From: Vibrio pomeroyi
Lineage (GTDB): Bacteria; Pseudomonadota; Gammaproteobacteria; Enterobacterales; Vibrionaceae
Reading direction: 5' to 3'
DNA length: 64,000 nt
Assembly: GCF_024347595.1 (NCBI RefSeq)
Contig: NZ_AP025506.1
Coordinates: 2,294,001-2,358,000, forward strand
Shown here piece by piece: positions 8,209 through 18,850 of the stretch; position 1 is the stretch's first letter, and each line of letters starts with the position of its first letter. The notes under the pieces are model-generated. The model was not told the origin of the DNA, did no database searches, and saw only the letters and a program-made list of their open reading frames with translations. The position numbers and the translations under genes are program-made.

Positions 8209-8224
8209 TACCCCTTTAGGGTTA
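8209..8224. promoter_or_regulatory. NarP-type 7-2-7 site, nrfA-proximal
   Basis: TACCCCT-TT-AGGGTTA matches the NarL/NarP 7-2-7 consensus at 7 of 7 and 6 of 7 positions. It lies 37 bases upstream of the FNR-like site, the arrangement expected for co-activation of nrfA by nitrite or nitrate. Confidence 0.65.
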
Positions 8225-8260
8225 TATAAACTTCAACGTGATTAAAGTCACTGCTATTAA

Positions 8261-8274
8261 TTGATCTAAAACAA
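8261..8274 (+). promoter_or_regulatory. FNR-like site upstream of nrfA
   Basis: TTGATCTAAAACAA matches the FNR consensus TTGATNNNNATCAA at 9 of 10 defined positions. It is 129-142 bases before the nrfA start. A class II promoter would place the transcript start near 8309. Confidence 0.65.
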
Positions 8275-8402
8275 GCAAACTTCCGACACGTAACAAAATG
8301 TGTTTATTTATGAATTAATATAAACAGGAATTCTCCAGTTCTTAATTTGAATAGCAAACTCACAACGCTTGGTATAAAAATCAGTATATTGGAGATATCA
8401 CT

Positions 8403-9833
8403 GTGAAAAAGCACTGGATACGTAATTCCGTCACAGCACTATTAATGGTTAGCGCGTCACTAGCAAGCGCGACCAGTTTTGCTGCGTCTGAACAAAAAGA
8501 AATTGGTGATCCTCGTAACGACCAGTTCGAGCAAAACCACCCTGATCAATATCACTCATGGAGACAAACGTCAGAAAGTGAAACTATTGAAGATGCGCTA
8601 AAAGAAGATCCAAACATGGTGATCATGTGGGCTGGCTACGGGTTCGCAAAAGACTACAACAAAGCGCGCGGCCACTTCTATGCGATTGACGATGTAAGAC
8701 AAACCTTGCGTACTGGCGGTCCGACCGACGAAAGCTCAGGTCCAATGCCAATGGCGTGTTGGAGTTGTAAGAGCCCAGACGTTGCACGTGTTATTGAAGA
8801 ACGCGGTGAAGATGGCTACTTCGAAGGCAAGTGGGCACGTCTTGGTAACGAGATCGTCAACCCTATTGGTTGTGCTGACTGTCATGACACCCAAAGCGAT
8901 GAGTTCAAAAACGGCGAGCCAGCACTGAAAGTTACACGTCCTTATGTTGAACGCGCTTTCGAAGCGATTGGTAAAAAGTTTGACGAGCAGAGCCGTTTAG
9001 ACCAACAAGCTTCAGTTTGTGCACAATGCCACGTGGAATACAACTTCACCGGCCCAACCAAAGGCGTGAAATTCCCTTGGGACAAAGGGACACGTGTAGA
9101 GCAAATGGAAGAGTACTATGATGACATTAACTTTAAGGATTGGACGCACAAGGTATCTAAAGCGCCAATGCTAAAAGCGCAGCACCCTGGCTATGAAACA
9201 TGGCGTGAAGGTATTCACGGTAAGAACAAAGTCGTTTGTGCTGACTGTCATATGCCTAAAGTCACCAAAGAAGACGGCACTGTTTACACCGACCATAAAG
9301 TGGGTAACCCATTTGACCGCTTCGAAGATACGTGTGCCAACTGTCATACTCAATCGAAAGAGACCATGCGTAATATCGTTTCAAGCCGTAAAGCTCAAGT
9401 GCTAAACATGAAGCTGACTGCTGAGAAACAAATCGTTGCTGCTCACTTTGAAGCAGGCGCAGCATGGGAAGTAGGTGCAACTGAGCAAGAGATGGAGCCA
9501 ATCCTACTGGATATTCGTCACGCTCAATGGCGTTGGGACTACGCAATCGCGTCTCATGGTGTTCACATGCATGCACCAGAAGTTGCGCTTGAGGTTCTAG
9601 GTACAGCCGTTGACCGTGCAGCCGATGCTCGTACTAAGATCATTCGTCTATTAGCGAAGAAAGGCATCACTGACCCTATTGAAATTCCTGATATCTCGAC
9701 CAAAGAAGCGGCTCAAAAAGCACTAGGAATGGACATGGATAAGATGAACGCTGAGAAACAACACTTCTTAGACACAGTTGTTCCTAAGTGGGAAGAGCAA
9801 GCTGAAAAACGTGAAGCGAACTACGAATACTAG
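8403..9833 (+). CDS. nrfA: Cytochrome c552 nitrite reductase (ammonia-forming) NrfA
   Basis: NrfA reduces nitrite to ammonia with six electrons in the periplasm. The 476-residue precursor has a signal peptide (about residues 1-28). It has the diagnostic catalytic haem site CWSCK (Cys119, Cys122, Lys123) plus four CXXCH sites (CADCH, CAQCH, CADCH, CANCH), five haems in all. Its length is normal. The start is GTG with GGAG eight bases upstream. It is read alone to a strong terminator, divergent from its electron-transfer partner nrfB, unlike the single nrfABCDEFG operon of E. coli. FNR-like, NarP-like and Fur-like sites lie in the shared upstream region. Confidence 0.96.
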   Translation: MKKHWIRNSVTALLMVSASLASATSFAASEQKEIGDPRNDQFEQNHPDQYHSWRQTSESETIEDALKEDPNMVIMWAGYGFAKDYNKARGHFYAIDDVRQTLRTGGPTDESSGPMPMACWSCKSPDVARVIEERGEDGYFEGKWARLGNEIVNPIGCADCHDTQSDEFKNGEPALKVTRPYVERAFEAIGKKFDEQSRLDQQASVCAQCHVEYNFTGPTKGVKFPWDKGTRVEQMEEYYDDINFKDWTHKVSKAPMLKAQHPGYETWREGIHGKNKVVCADCHMPKVTKEDGTVYTDHKVGNPFDRFEDTCANCHTQSKETMRNIVSSRKAQVLNMKLTAEKQIVAAHFEAGAAWEVGATEQEMEPILLDIRHAQWRWDYAIASHGVHMHAPEVALEVLGTAVDRAADARTKIIRLLAKKGITDPIEIPDISTKEAAQKALGMDMDKMNAEKQHFLDTVVPKWEEQAEKREANYEY

Positions 9834-9859
9834 TTTCTTCAAATAGACCATAACAACAA

Positions 9860-9896
9860 AACCAGCCACACTATTAAGGTGTGGCTGGTTTTTTTA
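9860..9896 (+). terminator. Terminator of nrfA
   Basis: A 12-bp perfect stem (AACCAGCCACAC / GTGTGGCTGGTT) with a 7-base loop is followed by a run of T. Confidence 0.93.
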
Positions 9897-9959
9897 GGTT
9901 TTGGGGGAATACACATCAATACCTACCTCCGATCTACTCGCTAATTCAAGGAATCAAGA

Positions 9960-10304
9960 ATGAGAACCTTACTTTCACTTTCAGCATTGTGCGTTGCACT
10001 GTTAAGTTCTGGCGTTCACGCGTCTGAGCGCGCCGATATAGGTTGGGAGTTAATTGAGAAAGGTGCAATGGTGGTTGATGTCAGAACACCTGAGGAGTTC
10101 AAACAAGGGCATCTAGACAACGCCATTAACTATCCACTGTCTGAGGTCGCAACACACTTTGCCAACATAGATAAAGACCAACCGATTGTCTTGTATTGCC
10201 GCAGTGGTAATCGCTCAGGACAAGCCTATCAATTCTTGCAGGCTCAAGGCTTTACTCAAGTCCACAACGCAGGTGGCCTGATTGAAATGCAGGAAAGTAA
10301 ATAA
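9960..10304 (+). CDS. Periplasmic single-domain rhodanese (PspE-like)
   Basis: This 114-residue protein has a signal peptide ending near HASE and one rhodanese domain with the active-site loop YCRSGNRSG, so the catalytic cysteine is present. PspE-type proteins transfer sulfane sulfur from thiosulfate to cyanide in vitro; the physiological acceptor is unclear. AAGGAATC precedes the ATG. It lies between nrfA and nrfG but has a terminator before it and no obvious functional link to nitrite reduction. A role in periplasmic thiol or sulfur chemistry is only inferred. Confidence 0.85.
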   Translation: MRTLLSLSALCVALLSSGVHASERADIGWELIEKGAMVVDVRTPEEFKQGHLDNAINYPLSEVATHFANIDKDQPIVLYCRSGNRSGQAYQFLQAQGFTQVHNAGGLIEMQESK

Positions 10305-10343
10305 CGAAAGACAAACGATTAACGACTAGCGATTATGCCAAGC

Positions 10344-10973
10344 TTAGCGGATCATCTGTTTGGCTTGGTTGATCGAATGAATAATTGAGACACGATCAAT
10401 TCCCTTCTGATTAGAGTCGAGAATTTGAGTCCAAGCATCGATCGCTTGTTGATAGCGCATACTGATGAAGTGATCGGTCGCGATTAACATCAAGGCTGTT
10501 CGATCGTTCGGATCAAGATCCATAGATTGTTCTAGCAGTCTGTTTACTTCATCACTCATCGCTTGTGAACCGAGGTAATAAAGTGCGGTGGCTTTAGCGG
10601 AATACAAGCCTGAAGGTGCTTGAGGATCTAAACGAATCGCGTAATCGTAGCAGGTAAACGCCGCATCAAACTCCCCTTTCTGCATATAAACGCCACCAAG
10701 CTTAAACCATAAATCAGATTGATTCGGGTCTTGCTTAAGGCTTTGTTGCAGCTCATCTTGAAAATCTATTGTGGTGTAATTTTCGTTGCCATTGGAAGGT
10801 GCTTGAGGCAGTTCTTGTTTCATTTGAAACCAGACGGTGACACTGAGTAGCACTGCGGCGAGTGATATAAAAAGGTTACCCTTGTGGTTACCACTGTTTT
10901 TGTTTGATGCAACAACAATCACCACCAAAAACAGGCTCATCAATAACAAAGCAACCAGTAACCAGATATCCAT
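10344..10973 (-). CDS. nrfG: NrfG-like TPR protein of cytochrome c maturation
   Basis: This 209-residue protein has two N-terminal membrane helices (WLLVALLLMSLFLVVIVVA and NLFISLAAVLLSVTVWF), then tetratricopeptide repeats in a periplasmic domain (for example DLWFKLGGVYMQKGEFDAAFTCYDYAI). This is the CcmI/NrfG layout, which holds apocytochrome C termini during haem attachment. The ATG at 10973 has GGGAGA six bases before it and replaces an upstream in-frame start that would add 18 unlikely residues. It is separated from the other maturation genes nrfE-dsbE-nrfF by the nrfB-nrfA region but presumably works with them. Confidence 0.82.
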   Translation of the reverse strand: MDIWLLVALLLMSLFLVVIVVASNKNSGNHKGNLFISLAAVLLSVTVWFQMKQELPQAPSNGNENYTTIDFQDELQQSLKQDPNQSDLWFKLGGVYMQKGEFDAAFTCYDYAIRLDPQAPSGLYSAKATALYYLGSQAMSDEVNRLLEQSMDLDPNDRTALMLIATDHFISMRYQQAIDAWTQILDSNQKGIDRVSIIHSINQAKQMIR

Positions 10974-11083
10974 TTTACTCTCCCTTTTTATCCGACCATT
11001 CACTCTACCTCTTTCGCCACAAAGCAAACTTGATCAAGGTATAGCTATTGGTATTTAACGTTTCTCCACAAACAACAGGCAAT

Positions 11084-11113
11084 AAAAAACCGAGCACTTA
11101 GGCTCGGCTTTTT
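11084..11113 (-). terminator. Terminator of gyrA
   Basis: A 6-bp stem (CCGAGC / GCTCGG) is flanked by A-rich and T-rich runs, so it can end leftward transcription. It lies 35-64 bases beyond the gyrA stop. Confidence 0.8.
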
Positions 11114-11147
11114 CAATAGTAAGCTTAATTACTTAGCGTAATCGAGA

Positions 11148-13808
11148 TTACTCAGTGTCTTGCTCGCTATCACTTTCAGAGTCAGAAGCATCTGATGCTT
11201 GCTCTTCACTTGATTCAGCAACTTCAGCGTTGATAGTTTCAGCATTTGCTTCTTCAGCTTCGCCTTCTACAATCTCAGCTTCTTCTACTTCGTCGATACG
11301 TTGTAGACCTACAACGTTCTCGTCTTCAGCAGTACGAATCAGTGTTACACCTTGAGTGTTACGACCAACTTGGCTTACTTCCGCTACGCGAGTACGTACT
11401 AGTGTACCTGCGTCGGTGATCATCATCATTTCATCGCCTTCTTCAACTTGAACAGCGCCAACTACTGGGCCATTACGTTCAGAGACTTTGATAGATACTA
11501 CACCTTGCGTTGCACGGCCTTTCGTTGGGTATTCAGCTAGCTCAGTACGCTTACCGTAACCGTTTTGAGTCACAGTTAGGATATCGCCTTCGTTAGAAGG
11601 AACAATCAGTGAAACCACTTGATCGTCTTCTGGAAGCTTCATACCACGAACACCAGAGGCAGTACGGCCCATTGCACGTACTTTGTCCTCGTTAAAGCGA
11701 ACAACTTTGCCCGATTTAGAGAACAGCATGATGTCGCTATCACCGTTAGTGATGTCAACGCCGATCAGTGAATCGTCGTCACGTAGGTTAACAGCGATTA
11801 GGCCGTTAGCACGTACGTTTGCGAATTGATCCAGAGATGTCTTCTTAACAGTACCGTCGCCTGTTGCCATGAAGATGAATTTCTCGTTAGAGAACTCAGA
11901 AACAGGCAGGATAGCCGTAATACGCTCACCTTCTTCTAGAGGAAGAATGTTCACAATAGGCTTACCACGAGCAGTACGACTTGCTAATGGCAGTTGGTAA
12001 ACTTTCAGACGGTATGTCTTACCACGAGTAGAGAAACATAGGATGTTATCGTGAGTATTAGCAACAAGCAGACGCTCAATGTAATCCTCATCTTTCATCT
12101 TAGTTGCACTCTTACCTTTACCACCACGACGCTGAGCTTCGTAGTCGCTTAGGATTTGGTACTTAACGTAACCTGCGTTAGAAAGCGTTACTACAACGTC
12201 TTCTTGAGCAATCAGCTCTTCCATGTCGATGTCATGAACTGCTGCTGTGATTTCTGTACGACGTTCGTCGCCATAGATTTCACGTACCGCTTCAAGTTCT
12301 TCACGGATAACTTCCATCAAACGCTCAGTGCTTGCAAGAATGTGCATTAGCTCAGCGATTTCTTCTAGAAGTGCTTTGTACTCGTCTAGAATCTTCTCGT
12401 GCTCTAGGCCAGTTAGGCGGTGAAGACGAAGTTCTAGAATAGCTTGTGCTTGTGTTTCCGTTAGGAAGTATTGGCCATCGCGGATGCCGTATTGGTCTTC
12501 CAACCAATCAGGACGAGCCGCATCAGTACCTGCACGCTCAAGCATTGAAGCAACGTTACCAAGATCCCAACCACGAGACACTAAACCAACTTTAGCTTCT
12601 GCTGGTGTTGGCGCGCTCTTGATCAGTTCAATGATTTCATCAATGTTAGCAAGTGCTAGAGACAATGCTTCAAGGATGTGTGCACGGTCGCGCGCTTTCT
12701 TCAGTTCGAAGATAGTACGACGAGTCACAACTTCGCGACGGTGGTCTACGAAGCACTTAAGCATGTCTTTGATGTTGAACAACTGTGGTTGACCGTTGTT
12801 CAACGCAACCATGTTGATACCGAAAGTCGTTTGCAGTTGAGTTTGAGCGTATAGGTTGTTAAGAACCACTTCGCCTACTGCGTCACGCTTACATTCAATA
12901 ACAATACGCATACCGTCTTTATCAGACTCGTCACGCAGTGCACTGATGCCTTCTACTTTCTTATCTTTAACCAGTTCAGCAATCTTCTCGATCAAACGAG
13001 CTTTGTTTACTTGGTAAGGGATCTCAGTAACGATAATGGTTTCTTTACCATTCTTCTCTACTTCGATATCCGCTTTTGAACGCATGTAAACCTTACCGCG
13101 GCCAGTCTTGTAAGCATCTACGATGCCTTTACGACCACTGATAAGTGCTGCTGTTGGGAAGTCAGGACCAGGGATATAGTCCATTAGCTCATCAATAGTG
13201 ATATCTTCATTATTGATAAATGCTAAACAGCCATCAACAACTTCACCAAGGTTATGTGGTGGGATGTTGGTAGCCATACCTACTGCGATACCAGAAGCAC
13301 CGTTTACCAATAGGTTAGGAATTTTTGTAGGAAGTACTGCTGGAATTTGTTCTGTACCATCGTAGTTCGGTACGTAATCCACAGTTTCCTTATCAAGGTC
13401 AGCCAGGAGCTCGTGAGCAATTTTCGCCATACGAACTTCGGTATAACGCATTGCAGCCGCGGAGTCGCCATCGATAGAACCAAAGTTACCTTGGCCATCA
13501 ACTAGCATGTAACGCAGTGAGAACGGTTGCGCCATACGAACAATAGTATCGTATACAGCACTATCACCATGTGGGTGGTATTTACCGATTACATCACCTA
13601 CTACACGAGCAGACTTTTTATATGGTTTGTTCCAATCATTACCTAGTACATTCATCGCGAACAAAACGCGGCGGTGTACAGGTTTTAGGCCATCACGCAC
13701 ATCTGGAAGGGCACGACCAACGATGACGGACATCGCGTAGTCTAGGTATGAACCTCTAAGCTCATCTTCAATATTTACGGGCGTGATCTCTTTCGCTAGA
13801 TCGCTCAT
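11148..13808 (-). CDS. gyrA: DNA gyrase subunit A
   Basis: GyrA is the DNA breakage-reunion subunit of gyrase, which introduces negative supercoils with GyrB. The 886-residue protein has the catalytic Tyr122 (MRYTEVR) and wild-type quinolone-determining residues Ser83 and Asp87 ([11 protein letters not shown]). It has the GyrA box region near QRRGGKGKS and a C-terminal beta-pinwheel. The last 45 or so residues form a very acidic tail ([10 protein letters not shown] to SDSEQDTE), longer than in some relatives. It is a single-gene unit facing ubiG. No mutation of the kind linked to quinolone resistance is seen at residues 83 or 87. Confidence 0.98.
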   Translation of the reverse strand: MSDLAKEITPVNIEDELRGSYLDYAMSVIVGRALPDVRDGLKPVHRRVLFAMNVLGNDWNKPYKKSARVVGDVIGKYHPHGDSAVYDTIVRMAQPFSLRYMLVDGQGNFGSIDGDSAAAMRYTEVRMAKIAHELLADLDKETVDYVPNYDGTEQIPAVLPTKIPNLLVNGASGIAVGMATNIPPHNLGEVVDGCLAFINNEDITIDELMDYIPGPDFPTAALISGRKGIVDAYKTGRGKVYMRSKADIEVEKNGKETIIVTEIPYQVNKARLIEKIAELVKDKKVEGISALRDESDKDGMRIVIECKRDAVGEVVLNNLYAQTQLQTTFGINMVALNNGQPQLFNIKDMLKCFVDHRREVVTRRTIFELKKARDRAHILEALSLALANIDEIIELIKSAPTPAEAKVGLVSRGWDLGNVASMLERAGTDAARPDWLEDQYGIRDGQYFLTETQAQAILELRLHRLTGLEHEKILDEYKALLEEIAELMHILASTERLMEVIREELEAVREIYGDERRTEITAAVHDIDMEELIAQEDVVVTLSNAGYVKYQILSDYEAQRRGGKGKSATKMKDEDYIERLLVANTHDNILCFSTRGKTYRLKVYQLPLASRTARGKPIVNILPLEEGERITAILPVSEFSNEKFIFMATGDGTVKKTSLDQFANVRANGLIAVNLRDDDSLIGVDITNGDSDIMLFSKSGKVVRFNEDKVRAMGRTASGVRGMKLPEDDQVVSLIVPSNEGDILTVTQNGYGKRTELAEYPTKGRATQGVVSIKVSERNGPVVGAVQVEEGDEMMMITDAGTLVRTRVAEVSQVGRNTQGVTLIRTAEDENVVGLQRIDEVEEAEIVEGEAEEANAETINAEVAESSEEQASDASDSESDSEQDTE

Positions 13809-14099
13809 AGAGCCATTTTCCCTCTATAGTCAGATCGTATTTTTGAATACGTATAAGACCGAAAAATATAACACAAATTTACCTACGGAGGCATCACTTT
13901 CCCTCTCCTTTTACCATCTTGTGACCCTTGTAGCCAATCAATTGATGAGAAATTGCACCTCCGCATCATATCTTGCTGAAACATGGTCACTTTACATCCA
14001 ATAAACTAGCAAAATTGTAGATCTTCTGGTCAGGGCGAAAAGGCAAGTTATAATGCCTGCAATTTCATGGATGCATTATTTAACTTGGAAATGCCGATT

Positions 14100-14813
14100 A
14101 TGACTAAATCACAGAACGTAGACCCAGCAGAAATCAAAAAATTTGAAGACATGGCGTCGCGCTGGTGGGATCTGGAAGGCGAGTTTAAGCCTCTACATCA
14201 AATCAACCCATTGCGCCTAAATTACGTGCTAGAAAAAACCGAAGGTTTATTTGGTAAGAAAGTACTCGACGTTGGCTGCGGTGGCGGCATTTTGGCTGAA
14301 AGCATGGCTGTTGAAGGTGCGGTAGTCACTGGCCTAGATATGGGTAAGGAGCCACTAGAAGTGGCACGTCTTCACGCATTAGAAACAGGCACCAAGCTAG
14401 ATTACATCCAAAGCACCATCGAAGACCATGCAGAACAAAATCCGCAAACTTACGATGTAGTAACGTGCATGGAAATGCTAGAGCACGTTCCTGATCCACA
14501 ATCTGTGATTAGTGCATGTTCAAAATTAGTGAAACCGGGTGGTCACGTGTTCTTTTCTACCTTGAACCGTAACTTCAAATCTTACCTGTTCGCTATTGTT
14601 GGTGCAGAGAAGCTGCTTAAGATCGTTCCTGAGGGCACTCATGAGCACGAGAAGTTCATTCGCCCGGCAGAACTTATCAAGATGATTGATAACACCCCAC
14701 TGCAAGAGTTAGGCATCACTGGCCTTCACTATAATCCACTGACTGACAGCTACCGTTTGGGCCACAATGTCGATGTAAACTACATCGTTCACACTCAAAA
14801 TTCCGCCCAATAA
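14100..14813 (+). CDS. ubiG: Ubiquinone biosynthesis O-methyltransferase
   Basis: UbiG carries out both O-methylations in ubiquinone synthesis with S-adenosylmethionine. The SAM-binding motif [10 protein letters not shown] is clear, as is the family segment [19 protein letters not shown]. The ATG at 14100 (MTKSQNV) gives 237 residues, the normal size. An ATG 33 bases upstream in frame would add 11 residues with no family support, and another lies three codons upstream. The gene is divergent from gyrA and precedes nrdA, the same order as in E. coli apart from a missing yfaL. Confidence 0.95.
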   Translation: MTKSQNVDPAEIKKFEDMASRWWDLEGEFKPLHQINPLRLNYVLEKTEGLFGKKVLDVGCGGGILAESMAVEGAVVTGLDMGKEPLEVARLHALETGTKLDYIQSTIEDHAEQNPQTYDVVTCMEMLEHVPDPQSVISACSKLVKPGGHVFFSTLNRNFKSYLFAIVGAEKLLKIVPEGTHEHEKFIRPAELIKMIDNTPLQELGITGLHYNPLTDSYRLGHNVDVNYIVHTQNSAQ

Positions 14814-14870
14814 CTGCTTGTATAATTACCAGTATCCCTACCGTAAAACCTTTTGTAAAAAAGACTAATG

Positions 14871-14910
14871 AAAAGAGTTGCAATTAACATAACTTTGCGA
14901 CTTTTTTCAG
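14871..14910 (+). terminator. Terminator of ubiG
   Basis: A stem of about 13 bp with two G-U pairs (AAAAGAGTTGCAA with TTTGCGACTTTTT) ends in a run of six T. It lies about 60 bases after the ubiG stop. Confidence 0.75.
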
Positions 14911-15119
14911 TCTAAATTTCGTGCGCTAGCTTCCATTTTGACCACCTAGATTTAATTTTAATCACCCAAAATCCATCGCTCATTTTGTTCAAAGATCAAG
15001 GGATTTTTTTTTATGGGAGTGCAAAAATAAAGCATCCTTAAAAGCCGAGTTTTATACAATCAAGTCACATCTAACCTCATCAGTTAGTGGTCACTTACAG
15101 TTTTTTTTCAATCCACCAC

Positions 15120-15128
15120 TTATCCACA
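15120..15128 (+). promoter_or_regulatory. DnaA box upstream of nrdA
   Basis: TTATCCACA is a perfect DnaA box. DnaA regulates nrdAB in E. coli through boxes in the promoter region, so the position about 200 bases before nrdA is meaningful. Confidence 0.55.
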
Positions 15129-15197
15129 AGCAACCCAATTTCTTTACCTTGAAAAATATCAGTTGTAGCACTATCTTGTAACCCAACAAACAAATGA

Positions 15198-15213
15198 CCC
15201 CTATATGTTGTGT
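15198..15213 (+). promoter_or_regulatory. Candidate NrdR box upstream of nrdA
   Basis: The segment CCCCTATATGTTGTGT matches the core CWATATWTWGTGT-like NrdR box closely. NrdR boxes usually come in pairs; the partner is not clear (a weaker copy may lie near 15167-15180 or 15219-15232), so this is tentative. Confidence 0.4.
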
Positions 15214-15330
15214 TTGAACTACAATGTATGGGTAGACCAAGATCACAAAGCCGAAACGTAATTTACAAAAATTACACAGAAATACACAAAAACACGGCCT
15301 TGTTCAGTTTTGTTAGGGAAATTAAGCAGA

Positions 15331-17613
15331 ATGAACCAACAACTTACTGTTACCAAGCGTAACGGGCGCAAAGAAACGATCGATCTAGAGAAGATCCATC
15401 GCGTGATTACATGGGCAGCTGAAGGCTTGCACAATGTTTCTGTATCACAAGTAGAATTGAAAGCTCACATTCAGTTTTACGATGGCATCACCACTACTGA
15501 CATTCATGAGACTATCATCAAGTCAGCAGCGGATTTAATCTCTGAAGAGACTCCTGATTACCAATATCTAGCAGCACGTCTGTCTGTATTCCACCTACGT
15601 AAAAAAGCGTACGGCGAATACGAGCCGCCTGCATTATACGACCACGTTGCAAAACTGGTTGATATGGGTAAATACGATAGCCACCTAATGGAAGACTACA
15701 CGAAAGCTGAGTTTGACGAGCTTGACGAGTACATCGACCACAAACGTGACTTAGACTTCTCTTATGCAGCGGTTAAGCAGCTTGAAGGTAAATACTTCGT
15801 GCAAAACCGTGTAACGAAAGAAATCTACGAGAGTGCTCAGTTCCTTTACATTTTAGTTGCTGCGTGTCTATTCGCTAAGTACCCGAAATCGACTCGTCTT
15901 GACTACATCAAACGTTTTTACGACGCATCGTCTACGTTTAAGATTTCTCTACCTACACCGATCATGTCTGGTGTACGTACACCTACTCGTCAATTTAGTT
16001 CTTGTGTACTGATCGAGTGTGGTGACAGCCTTGATTCTATCAACGCAACAGCAAGCTCAATTGTTCGTTACGTATCTCAACGTGCCGGTATTGGTATCAA
16101 CGCAGGTCGTATCCGTGCGCTTGGTTCTGAAATCCGTAATGGTGAAGCGTTCCACACTGGCTGTATTCCTTTCTACAAATACTTCCAAACAGCAGTAAAA
16201 TGTTGTTCTCAAGGTGGTGTTCGTGGTGGCGCAGCAACAGTGTTCTACCCACTATGGCACGGTGAAGTTCAGTCTCTATTAGTACTGAAAAACAACCGCG
16301 GCGTTGAAGAGAACCGTGTTCGTCACATGGACTATGGCGTACAGCTGAACAAGCTTATGTACTCTCGTCTTGTTCAAGGTGGCAACATCAGCCTGTTCTC
16401 ACCTTCTGACGTACCTGGCCTTTACGATGCGTTCTTCGAAAACCAAGACCGTTTTGAAGAGCTATACGTTAAGTACGAAAACGATCCATCAGTGAAGCGT
16501 GAAACAGTAAAAGCTGTTGAGCTATTCTCTCTGCTAATGCAAGAGCGTGCTTCTACTGGTCGTATCTACATTCAGAACGTTGACCACTGTAATACACACA
16601 GCCCGTTTGACTCTGAAGTTGCCCCTGTTCGTCAATCGAACCTATGTCTAGAAATCGCGCTTCCAACTAAGCCGCTTTCTAACGTAGAAGATGACGAAGG
16701 CGAAATTGCACTATGTACGCTTTCAGCGTTCAACCTTGGCGCAATCAATGAACTTGACGACCTAGCAGAGCTTTCTGAGCTGGTTGTTCGTGCTCTAGAT
16801 GCACTTCTTGATTACCAAGACTACCCGCTTCCAGCAGCATACAAATCGACAATGAACCGTCGTACTCTAGGTGTGGGTGTTATCAACTACGCATACTACC
16901 TAGCGAAGAATGGTGTTAAGTACTCTGATGGCAGCGCAAATGGCCTGACTCACCGTACTTTTGAAGCGATTCAGTACCACTTGCTAAAAGCATCTGTTGA
17001 ACTAGCGAAAGAGCAAGGTCGTTGCCCATCTTTCCACGAGACCAACTACGCGAAAGGCCTACTGCCAATCGATACTTACAAGAAAGATATCGACTTAGTA
17101 TGTGAAGAGCCACTGCACTACGATTGGGATTCTCTACGTGAAGAGATCATGGAGCACGGTCTGCGTAACTCTACGCTAACAGCGCTTATGCCTTCAGAGA
17201 CATCGTCTCAAATCTCGAACGCGACTAACGGTATCGAGCCACCACGTGGTTACGTATCTGTGAAAGCATCGAAAGACGGCATCCTGAAGCAAGTTGTTCC
17301 AGATTTCCTAAATCTAAAAGAGAACTACGAGCTGCTTTGGAACATTGGTTCTAACGACGGTTACCTACACCTAGTGGGTATCATGCAAAAATTCGTTGAC
17401 CAAGCTATCTCTGCAAACACTAACTATGATCCAAGTGTTTACGACAGCGGTAAAGTACCAATGAAGAAGCTGCTTCAAGACCTACTAACAGCGTACAAGT
17501 ACGGTGTTAAGACGCTTTACTACCATAACACTCGTGATGGTGCTAAAGACGACCAAGGCGATGCAGTTCAAGTGCCGGAAGAAGATTGTGAAGGCGGCGG
17601 TTGTAAGATCTAA
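15331..17613 (+). CDS. nrdA: Class Ia ribonucleoside-diphosphate reductase, alpha subunit
   Basis: NrdA reduces ribonucleoside diphosphates to deoxy forms together with NrdB. The 760-residue protein has an N-terminal ATP-cone (KRNGRKETIDLEKIHRVI). It has the active-site cysteine segments QFSSCVLIECG and NLCLEI...LCTLSAFNLGAI, and a C-terminal redox pair in EEDCEGGGCKI. The ATG at 15331 matches the E. coli start (MNQ-LLVTKR); an in-frame start seven codons upstream is unlikely. It is followed by nrdB and yfaE in one unit. Confidence 0.97.
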   Translation: MNQQLTVTKRNGRKETIDLEKIHRVITWAAEGLHNVSVSQVELKAHIQFYDGITTTDIHETIIKSAADLISEETPDYQYLAARLSVFHLRKKAYGEYEPPALYDHVAKLVDMGKYDSHLMEDYTKAEFDELDEYIDHKRDLDFSYAAVKQLEGKYFVQNRVTKEIYESAQFLYILVAACLFAKYPKSTRLDYIKRFYDASSTFKISLPTPIMSGVRTPTRQFSSCVLIECGDSLDSINATASSIVRYVSQRAGIGINAGRIRALGSEIRNGEAFHTGCIPFYKYFQTAVKCCSQGGVRGGAATVFYPLWHGEVQSLLVLKNNRGVEENRVRHMDYGVQLNKLMYSRLVQGGNISLFSPSDVPGLYDAFFENQDRFEELYVKYENDPSVKRETVKAVELFSLLMQERASTGRIYIQNVDHCNTHSPFDSEVAPVRQSNLCLEIALPTKPLSNVEDDEGEIALCTLSAFNLGAINELDDLAELSELVVRALDALLDYQDYPLPAAYKSTMNRRTLGVGVINYAYYLAKNGVKYSDGSANGLTHRTFEAIQYHLLKASVELAKEQGRCPSFHETNYAKGLLPIDTYKKDIDLVCEEPLHYDWDSLREEIMEHGLRNSTLTALMPSETSSQISNATNGIEPPRGYVSVKASKDGILKQVVPDFLNLKENYELLWNIGSNDGYLHLVGIMQKFVDQAISANTNYDPSVYDSGKVPMKKLLQDLLTAYKYGVKTLYYHNTRDGAKDDQGDAVQVPEEDCEGGGCKI

Positions 17614-17633
17614 ACCGCAATAAACATTAAGAC

Positions 17634-17659
17634 CCCAGAGAAGAGTTATCTTCTCTGGG
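17634..17659 (+). other. Hairpin between nrdA and nrdB
   Basis: A perfect 11-bp stem (CCCAGAGAAGA / TCTTCTCTGGG) with loop GTTA sits 21 bases after the nrdA stop and is followed by only three T. It looks like a partial terminator or an RNA-stability element that sets the nrdA to nrdB ratio. That role is an inference. Confidence 0.7.
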
Positions 17660-17716
17660 TTTAAAGCATTAACAGGGTCCGTTTTATGACGGGTCTTTAA
17701 AGGATTTGAGGCATTT

Positions 17717-18850
17717 ATGGCTTACAGTACTTTTTCTCAGCAAAAAAATGACCAACTAAAAGAACCAATGTTCTTGGGTCAGTCGGTAAACGTTGCACGT
17801 TACGACCAACAAAAATTCGAAATCTTCGAAAAGCTTATCGAGAAGCAGCTTTCTTTCTTCTGGCGTCCAGAAGAAGTAGACGTGTCTAGCGACCGTATCG
17901 ACTACAACAAGCTTCCTGAGCATGAAAAGCACATCTTCATCTCTAACTTGAAGTACCAAACACTTCTAGATTCTATCCAAGGCCGCAGCCCGAACGTTGC
18001 CCTACTTCCATTGGTATCACTACCAGAAGTAGAAACTTGGATTGAGACTTGGTCTTTCTCTGAAACGATTCACTCTCGTTCTTACACGCACATCATCCGT
18101 AACATCGTGAATGACCCAGGCGTAGTATTTGACGACATCGTTGAAAACGAAGAGATCCTTAAGCGTGCTAAAGACATCGCTTTCTACTACGACGACCTAA
18201 TCAAGCTAACGGCTGACTACCACCGCTACGGTGAAGGCAACCACAGCATCAACGGCGAAGACGTTAAGATTTCACTTCACGACCTGAAGAAGAAGCTTTA
18301 CCTATGTCTAATGTCGGTAAACGCACTAGAAGCAATCCGTTTCTACGTAAGTTTCGCATGTTCATTTGCATTCGCTGAGCGTGAGCTAATGGAAGGTAAC
18401 GCTAAAATCATCAAGCTAATCGCTCGTGATGAAGCGCTTCACCTGACTGGTACTCAGCACATGATCAACTTGCTACGTAACGGTCAAGACGACTTCGCAT
18501 TCATGCAAATCGCTGAAGAGTGCAAGCAAGAGTGTTTCGACCTATTTAAAGAAGCAGCAGAGCAAGAGAAAGAATGGGCAGAATACCTATTCAAAGACGG
18601 CTCTATGATTGGTCTCAACAAAGACATTCTTTGCCAATACGTTGAGTACATTACCAACATCCGTATGCAAGCGGTTGGTCTAGGTGCGGCTTACCCAGCA
18701 GCAACATCAAACCCAATCCCATGGATCAACGCTTGGTTATCTTCAGATAACGTACAAGTTGCTCCACAAGAAGCTGAAATCAGTTCTTACCTAGTTGGCC
18801 AAATCGACAACGAAGTAAAAGCTGACGACTTTGAAGGATTTGAGCTGTAA
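17717..18850 (+). CDS. nrdB: Class Ia ribonucleotide reductase, beta subunit
   Basis: NrdB carries the diferric-tyrosyl radical cofactor that starts catalysis in NrdA. The 377-residue protein has the radical tyrosine region [14 protein letters not shown] and iron ligands in FSETIHSR and [12 protein letters not shown]. Its C-terminal tail (DDFEGFEL) is the part that binds NrdA. Its length equals that of E. coli NrdB. Its stop codon overlaps the yfaE start by one base. Confidence 0.97.
   Translation: MAYSTFSQQKNDQLKEPMFLGQSVNVARYDQQKFEIFEKLIEKQLSFFWRPEEVDVSSDRIDYNKLPEHEKHIFISNLKYQTLLDSIQGRSPNVALLPLVSLPEVETWIETWSFSETIHSRSYTHIIRNIVNDPGVVFDDIVENEEILKRAKDIAFYYDDLIKLTADYHRYGEGNHSINGEDVKISLHDLKKKLYLCLMSVNALEAIRFYVSFACSFAFAERELMEGNAKIIKLIARDEALHLTGTQHMINLLRNGQDDFAFMQIAEECKQECFDLFKEAAEQEKEWAEYLFKDGSMIGLNKDILCQYVEYITNIRMQAVGLGAAYPAATSNPIPWINAWLSSDNVQVAPQEAEISSYLVGQIDNEVKADDFEGFEL

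Larger units (their letters stand above)
14911..15330 (+). promoter_or_regulatory. nrdA upstream control region
   Basis: About 420 bases between the ubiG terminator and nrdA hold no gene that I can support. They contain a perfect DnaA box and an NrdR-like box, listed separately. The length suits a heavily regulated promoter for ribonucleotide reductase. Confidence 0.6.

Noticed and set aside
9960..10304. Rhodanese as an nrf maturation factor
   Set aside because: It has its own position after the nrfA terminator and a general PspE-like form; adjacency alone does not support a role in nitrite reduction.
11148..13808. Possible quinolone-resistance change in GyrA
   Set aside because: Residues 83 and 87 are Ser and Asp, the wild-type pair, so there is no sign of resistance at the usual sites.
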